Below, piece by piece: positions 15,095 through 18,790 of a stretch of 18,790 bases of DNA. The stretch is from Candidatus Eiseniibacteriota bacterium. GTDB taxonomy: Bacteria; Eisenbacteria; RBG-16-71-46. Location: positions 1 to 18,790 of the forward strand of contig VBPB01000027.1 in NCBI GenBank assembly GCA_005893365.1. The letters run 5' to 3'. The notes under the pieces are model-generated. The model had not been told where the DNA came from. It searched no databases and saw only the letters and a program-made list of their open reading frames with translations. Position numbers and translations under genes: made by a program. How positions within the stretch are numbered: the stretch's first letter is position 1; each line of letters opens with the position of its first letter.

Positions 15095-15799
15095 TCAGCC
15101 CGGCCGCTTGAGCAGCACCATCAGGGACGCCAATAGGTTCTTGTACGGGTAGTAGAGCGAGCGCCCCAGCGTGTAGAAGGAGCGCCCCGCCTCGCGGCGT
15201 CGCATCTCCACCGGGACCTCGGCGAGCCGGAACCCGCGCCGCGCCAGGTCGATCAAGAGCGGCGAGTCCGGGAAGTCCTTGGGGAAGTCGTACTGGCAGA
15301 TCGCCATGACCTTACGGTCGTAGGCGCGATACCCCGAGGTGGTGTCGGTGATGCGCTGGCCCACCGCCAGCCGGACCACCGCCGCGAACAGCGCGATGCC
15401 GATGCGGCGCGCCAGCGGGGCACGGTAGCCGGTGTGGGCGGCGTAGCGCGAGCCGATGGCCACGTCGCACTCGCCGCGCAGGACCGGCGCCAGCAGGGCG
15501 TCCAAGTGGGCGGGGTCGTGCTGGCCGTCGGCGTCGAGCTGGACCGCGACGTCGTAGCCGCGGGCCATGGCCCACCGGAACCCGGTCTGGAGCGCCCCGC
15601 CCACGCCCAGGTTGACGGCGTGGCTCACCACCGGCACGTGGTGCGCGCGGGCGATCGCCGCGGTCCCGTCGCGCGAGCCGTCGTCCACCACCAGCACGTC
15701 GAAGCCGGGGGCCTTGCGCCGCAGCTCGTCGAGCGTGGCGGGCAGGCTCTCCGCCTCGTCGTGGGCGGGAACGATCACCAGCACTCGGGGAGCGCCCAT
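15095..15799 (-). CDS. Glycosyltransferase family 2 protein (dolichyl-phosphate mannose synthase-like)
   Basis: The 234-residue GT-A protein starts with RVLVIVPAHDEAESLP. VLVVDDGSRDGT (residues 35-46), NLGVGGALQTGFRWA and the metal-binding D89-A-D91 in QLDADGQHDP follow, then AIGSRY and TDTTSGYRAYDR. This layout is typical of polyprenyl-phosphate sugar synthases. It lacks C-terminal membrane helices; the DUF2304 product 17 bases downstream may supply membrane attachment. The ATG at 15799-15797 has GGAGAA upstream at suitable spacing. It heads the three-gene operon with DUF2304 and the flippase-like gene. Donor sugar and lipid are not determinable. Confidence 0.93.
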   Translation of the reverse strand: MGAPRVLVIVPAHDEAESLPATLDELRRKAPGFDVLVVDDGSRDGTAAIARAHHVPVVSHAVNLGVGGALQTGFRWAMARGYDVAVQLDADGQHDPAHLDALLAPVLRGECDVAIGSRYAAHTGYRAPLARRIGIALFAAVVRLAVGQRITDTTSGYRAYDRKVMAICQYDFPKDFPDSPLLIDLARRGFRLAEVPVEMRRREAGRSFYTLGRSLYYPYKNLLASLMVLLKRPG

Positions 15800-15932
15800 T
15801 ACAATTCTCCGCGGCGGAACGGCACGGGCCGGCCGGGCCTCGAGCGGCGCGTCGCAGAGCGCGGGCGCGGCCCGCCGGGGTCGGTCCGGGATGAGGATAC
15901 CTGTTCCGGAGCCGATCGGCGGGCCCTTAGGG

Positions 15933-16829
15933 TCAGCTCCGCTTCACCTCGGTCAGGACCACGCTGATCGAGCCGATCGTGACCTTGCTCTTCATCAGCA
16001 CCGGCATGCGCCGGTCGTCGTCGGTGATCCAGATGACCAGCCGGCCCTGGTTCTTGAAGATGCCGGCGGCTCTCAGGATCGGCTCGATGGCGATGCAATT
16101 GAAGGTGCCGGCCGGGGTCTCGATGCGCTGGCGTCCGAGCACGCGCACCTCGATCGGCTGGCTCTTGTGGCTGGCGTGGTAGTCGAAGATGACGCTGCCG
16201 CCGATCGGCAGCGGCTGCGTGCGCGAGTAGTAGAAGGAGGAGAGCGCGTCCTGGCACTGCGGCGGGATGGCGATCGCCTGCCCGTCCGCTTTGAAGATGG
16301 CCTCGCCGCGGTCGTAGTCGAAGGTGATCTCGCTCAGCTCCCGGTAGCCTCCCTCGTGGCGGTTCTCGGAGTAGCGCCGGCTGAAGAACCCGGTCGTGTC
16401 CCAGTAGGACTCGATCCGGTTGTCGACCCGGTAGAACGCGCTGAAGAACTTGTTTGACTCGGCGCGCGCCACCAGGTTGTAAACCGGCTTGCCGTGCCAA
16501 GTGCGCACCTCGGGGATCTCGAGCCAGGCGTCGCCCGCGCTGATGAAGCCGTAGCGCACCGAGAACTTGAGCGACTCGCCGACGCGGATGGCGGTCGGGG
16601 AGGCCGGGATCACCTCGCCGGTGCTGCTCGGCAGCGTGACCGACCCGGCGATGTCGCTGTCCGGCTCGGCGCCGGCGCCGGGCGGGAGGCCCGCGGGCGC
16701 CCCCGGCGCCCCCGGGGCCATGGGGGCGTAGAGGAGACCGACGGCGAGGATCAGCGCGACCAGCGCGCGCGCGGGGCGGGCGTCTGGCCCAACCGGGGCG
16801 GGGACACTACAATCTCGAGCGATCGTCAT
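15933..16829 (-). CDS. DUF3108 domain-containing exported protein
   Basis: From the ATG at 16829-16827 the product is 298 residues. A hydrophobic stretch (ALVALILAVGLLYAPM, residues ~22-37) followed by a Gly/Ala/Pro-rich exit suggests an exported protein, though the 20-residue leader before it is long. The mature part has GESLKFSVRYGFISAGDAWL, VARAESNKFFSAFYRVDNRI, YSENRHEGGY, DALSSFYYSRTQPLPIG and TPAGTFNCIAIEP, the ordered motifs of DUF3108, a predicted beta-rich periplasmic or outer-membrane-related domain of unknown function. It is divergent from the class I aminotransferase. A 133-base gap separates it from the glycosyltransferase operon downstream on the same strand. That gap has a 10-bp palindrome (15911-15920) but no obvious terminator. 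Confidence 0.88.
   Translation of the reverse strand: MTIARDCSVPAPVGPDARPARALVALILAVGLLYAPMAPGAPGAPAGLPPGAGAEPDSDIAGSVTLPSSTGEVIPASPTAIRVGESLKFSVRYGFISAGDAWLEIPEVRTWHGKPVYNLVARAESNKFFSAFYRVDNRIESYWDTTGFFSRRYSENRHEGGYRELSEITFDYDRGEAIFKADGQAIAIPPQCQDALSSFYYSRTQPLPIGGSVIFDYHASHKSQPIEVRVLGRQRIETPAGTFNCIAIEPILRAAGIFKNQGRLVIWITDDDRRMPVLMKSKVTIGSISVVLTEVKRS
16808..16813 (+). promoter_or_regulatory. Possible -10 element for the class I aminotransferase
   Basis: TACAAT (5 of 6 to TATAAT) lies 72 bases before the ATG at 16886, with only a poor -35 (TGGCCC at 16785, 17-base spacing). It sits inside the first codons of the divergent DUF3108 gene. Weak prediction. Confidence 0.3.
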
Positions 16830-16885
16830 ACCCTCGCGATGACGCAAGTGAGATGCCGCCTTGTCTCCACCGGCATGGAGGGAAT

Positions 16886-18097
16886 ATGTCCACCAGCCAA
16901 TCACCTGTCAAACCTCGTCTTGGACCCTCTGAACGATTGCTGAACCTGCCCCCCTACACGCTGGCCACGGTGCTGCAGGCGCGCGACGAGAAGCTGCGCC
17001 AGGGCGTCGACGTCATCGACCTGGGCGTCGGCAACCCGGACATGCGGCCGCCGCGCGTGGCGATCGAGACGCTCCAGGCCGCCTTGGACGACCCCAAGGT
17101 CCAGAACCACCGCTATCCCTCCTTCAACGGCCTGCCCGAGTTCCGCGCCGCCATCACCCAGTGGTATCAGGGGCGCTTCGGCGTGACGCTGGATCCCGCC
17201 CAGGAGGCGCTCGCGCTGGTCGGCTCCAAGGAAGGCATCTTCAAATTCTTTCTGTCCCACTTCGATCCCGGCGACACGCTGCTGCTGTGCACGCCCTGCT
17301 ATCCCGCCTACCTCGGCCAGGCCGCGATCGCCCAGGCCCGCAAGGTCGAGGTGCCGCTGCTGGCGAAGAACCAGTTCCTGCCCGACCTCGGCGCCATCGC
17401 CGTCGACGACGCGCGGCGCGCCAAGGCCATCGCCATCAACTTCCCGAACAACCCCACCGCCGCGACCGAGACCGCCGACTTCTACCGCGACGTGCTGCGG
17501 TTCGCGCGCGAGTACGACCTGTTCGTGATCTCCGACATCGCCTACTGCGACCTGTCGCTCGATCCCTCCTACCGCGCCCGCTCATTTCTAGAATTCGACC
17601 GCGACAAGGAGCGCACCATCGAGTTCCATTCGTTCTCCAAGTCGTACTCGATGCAGGGCTGGCGCGTCGCCTTCGCCGCCGGCCACGCCCAGGCACTCGC
17701 CCGCATGCACCAGATCAAGTCGAACACCGACTACGGCGTGTTCATGGCCATCCAGCGCGCGGCGATCGCGGTGCTGAACGGCGGGCAGGACTACTGCCGG
17801 GAGGTCTCGGCGACGTACCGGGCGCGGCGCGACGCCTTCCTCGAGGCCATCCGCCCGCTGGGATTCCCGGTGGCGCCGCCGCGCGCCACCATCTACGTGT
17901 GGCTGCCGATCCCGAAGCGCTTCGCCAACTCGATGGAGTTCACACGCGAGCTGCTCGACAGGGCGGGTATCGTGGTCGCGCCCGGCTCGGGCTTCGGCGA
18001 CGCCGGCGAGGGCTACGTGCGGGTCGCGCTCTGCGACAGCGAAGAGCGCCTGCGCGAGGCGGGAACGCGGATGGCGAAGGCGGGGCTCGGGTACTGA
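16886..18097 (+). CDS. Class I/II pyridoxal-phosphate aminotransferase (LL-DAP/alanine/aspartate aminotransferase-like)
   Basis: The 403-residue enzyme is a fold-type I aminotransferase. It begins with LPPYTLATVLQARDEKLRQG and VIDLGVGNPDMRPP, the substrate-side N-terminal arm. NHRYPSFNGLPEFRAAI, LVGSKEGI, FPNNPTAA, ISDIAYCDL and HSFSKSYSMQGWRVAFAAG follow, with K252 the predicted Schiff-base lysine. GIVVAPGSGFGDAGEGYVRV near the end holds the conserved carboxylate-binding arginine. The pattern resembles LL-diaminopimelate aminotransferases and AlaC-type alanine or aspartate aminotransferases, which cannot be separated by eye; the lysine-pathway role (dapL) is possible. The ATG at 16886 is chosen over one 33 bases upstream because GGAGG sits four bases before it. 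It appears monocistronic. Confidence 0.92.
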   Translation: MSTSQSPVKPRLGPSERLLNLPPYTLATVLQARDEKLRQGVDVIDLGVGNPDMRPPRVAIETLQAALDDPKVQNHRYPSFNGLPEFRAAITQWYQGRFGVTLDPAQEALALVGSKEGIFKFFLSHFDPGDTLLLCTPCYPAYLGQAAIAQARKVEVPLLAKNQFLPDLGAIAVDDARRAKAIAINFPNNPTAATETADFYRDVLRFAREYDLFVISDIAYCDLSLDPSYRARSFLEFDRDKERTIEFHSFSKSYSMQGWRVAFAAGHAQALARMHQIKSNTDYGVFMAIQRAAIAVLNGGQDYCREVSATYRARRDAFLEAIRPLGFPVAPPRATIYVWLPIPKRFANSMEFTRELLDRAGIVVAPGSGFGDAGEGYVRVALCDSEERLREAGTRMAKAGLGY

Positions 18098-18510
18098 GCG
18101 AGGCGGGGCGAGGGGTCGCGCGGGGCGACTCGGACGCCCTGTCGGTGCTGGTCCAGAGCATCGTGGGCCTTCACGTCGCGCCGGGAAACCGCGGTCGCGA
18201 ATCCCATGGGCCTCGCGCGGCGTCCTCTAGACGCCGACGATGACCGGGCGATTCGGTCTGGACCAAAGAATTCTGTTGACAGGTTTTCGCGAAGACTCAT
18301 CCCGGCCGCGCCTCTCCTTGCGGCGTTCGCGCACCAGCGTGCGTAGGATGACCGCGGCAGCCTGTTCTTCCTCCCGACCTGCCCGGGATTCATGGCGCGC
18401 TGATTCACGCGCTCCTGCGGGCCCTGCGTGCGCCGAAAACGCGCGTGCGACAATCGCCCTTGTACCGGAGGGGTAGCTCCCGACCGCCCGCCCCCGTCGA
18501 GGAGTTGTCC
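18098..18510. other. Intergenic region before the HNH-family gene
   Basis: These 413 bases hold no convincing gene; a 78-codon plus-strand frame at 18240-18476 is Arg/Ser/Ala-rich and looks like noise. Visible signals are a weak stem (GTCGC 18115-18119 with GCGAC 18125-18129) just after the aminotransferase stop, a perfect TTGACA at 18276-18281 without a matching -10, an 8-bp palindrome TTCGCGAA (18286-18293), and GACAAT at 18449-18454, a possible -10 for the downstream gene. The stretch around 18262-18300 is noticeably less GC-rich than its surroundings. Confidence 0.5.
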
Positions 18511-18790
18511 GTGAAGACCTACTCGTTCCCCCAGGTATCCGAGCCGGCCCTGTTGCGCGATTGCGAGACCGTCCATGCCCGTGAGCGGGGCGTTACGGCC
18601 CAGGCACTCGCCTACCTCGCCGAGGTCGACGCGCGCAAGGCGTACGTCCCGGCGGGGTACGATTCGATGTTCGCGTACTGCGTCGGGGCGCTGCGGCTCT
18701 CCGAGCAGGCCGCCCGCAAGCGCATCCATGCGGCCCGCGCGGCGCGGCGGTTCCCCGCCATCTTCCCTGCCGTGGCGGAGGGGCGGCTGC
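18511..18790 (+). CDS. HNH endonuclease-family protein, N-terminal part (partial)
   Basis: From the GTG at 18511, preceded by GAGGAG (18499-18504) at ideal spacing, 93 codons run open to the window edge. The sequence has VTAQALAYLAEVDARKAYVP, AGYDSMFAYCVGALRLSEQA and RKRIHAARAARRFPAIFPAV. I recognise this as the helical N-terminal region found in a widespread group of proteins ending in an HNH nuclease motif. The HNH part itself is beyond the window, so nuclease identity is inferred from the N-terminus only. Such genes are often present in several copies per genome, sometimes degraded. Native role is unknown. Confidence 0.7.
   Translation, partial: MKTYSFPQVSEPALLRDCETVHARERGVTAQALAYLAEVDARKAYVPAGYDSMFAYCVGALRLSEQAARKRIHAARAARRFPAIFPAVAEGRL

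Noticed and set aside
18013..18729. Minus-strand frame of 238 codons.
   Set aside because: It runs opposite the aminotransferase end and the HNH-family start, has no recognisable domain, and the plus-strand frame has an excellent ribosome-binding site.
1..18790. CRISPR arrays, rRNA, insertion sequences with terminal inverted repeats.
   Set aside because: No regularly spaced repeats, rRNA sequence or transposase frames were seen.

Overview
The window is very GC-rich, and almost all genes lie on the minus strand in tightly packed, overlapping groups. I infer a free-living Gram-negative-type bacterium, possibly of the FCB superphylum (Eisenbacteria, Gemmatimonadota or similar). The reasons are a SPOR-domain lipoprotein, an alternative GlmU-family protein best known from that assemblage, a DUF3108 protein and an HNH-family protein of a kind I associate with such genomes. 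This taxonomic call is a guess, because no rRNA or tRNA is present.

Layout, left to right. (1) 1-507: secreted histidine phosphatase, cut by the window edge. (2) 508-1271: a small decayed patch holding an HsdM N-terminal fragment and the middle of an AlbA_2/HATPase-type regulator, both typical of type I restriction-modification loci. It is bracketed by a 47-bp direct repeat of the last 15 codons plus stop of glgA. (3) 1272-3883: galT-like gene and glycogen synthase glgA, translationally coupled, with a good promoter and a leader hairpin. (4) 4022-7039: manC, a SPOR lipoprotein gene and a GlmU-family gene (carrying an apparent single-base frameshift), all joined by 4-nt overlaps. (5) 7133-12379: flippase, glycosyltransferase 2, glycosyltransferase 4, and a polytopic membrane protein with a TPR-like tail. 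(6) 12479-13702, plus strand: DegT/DnrJ-type sugar aminotransferase. (7) 13714-15799: glycosyltransferase 2, DUF2304 and a flippase-like LPG-synthase-TM protein in one operon. (8) 15933-16829: DUF3108 exported protein. (9) 16886-18097, plus strand: class I/II aminotransferase. (10) 18511-end: start of an HNH-endonuclease-family protein.

Functionally, sections 4 to 7 look like a cell-surface glycan island: nucleotide-sugar supply (GDP-mannose from ManC, a GlmU-type activity, an amino-sugar aminotransferase), glycosyl transfer (one GT4, two GT2), and lipid-linked sugar handling and export (Wzx-like flippase, DUF2304, flippase-like protein). Section 3 is storage-polysaccharide or galactose metabolism. 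I see no complete novel defence or mobile system. The most unusual piece is the duplicated glgA 3' end surrounding restriction-modification debris.
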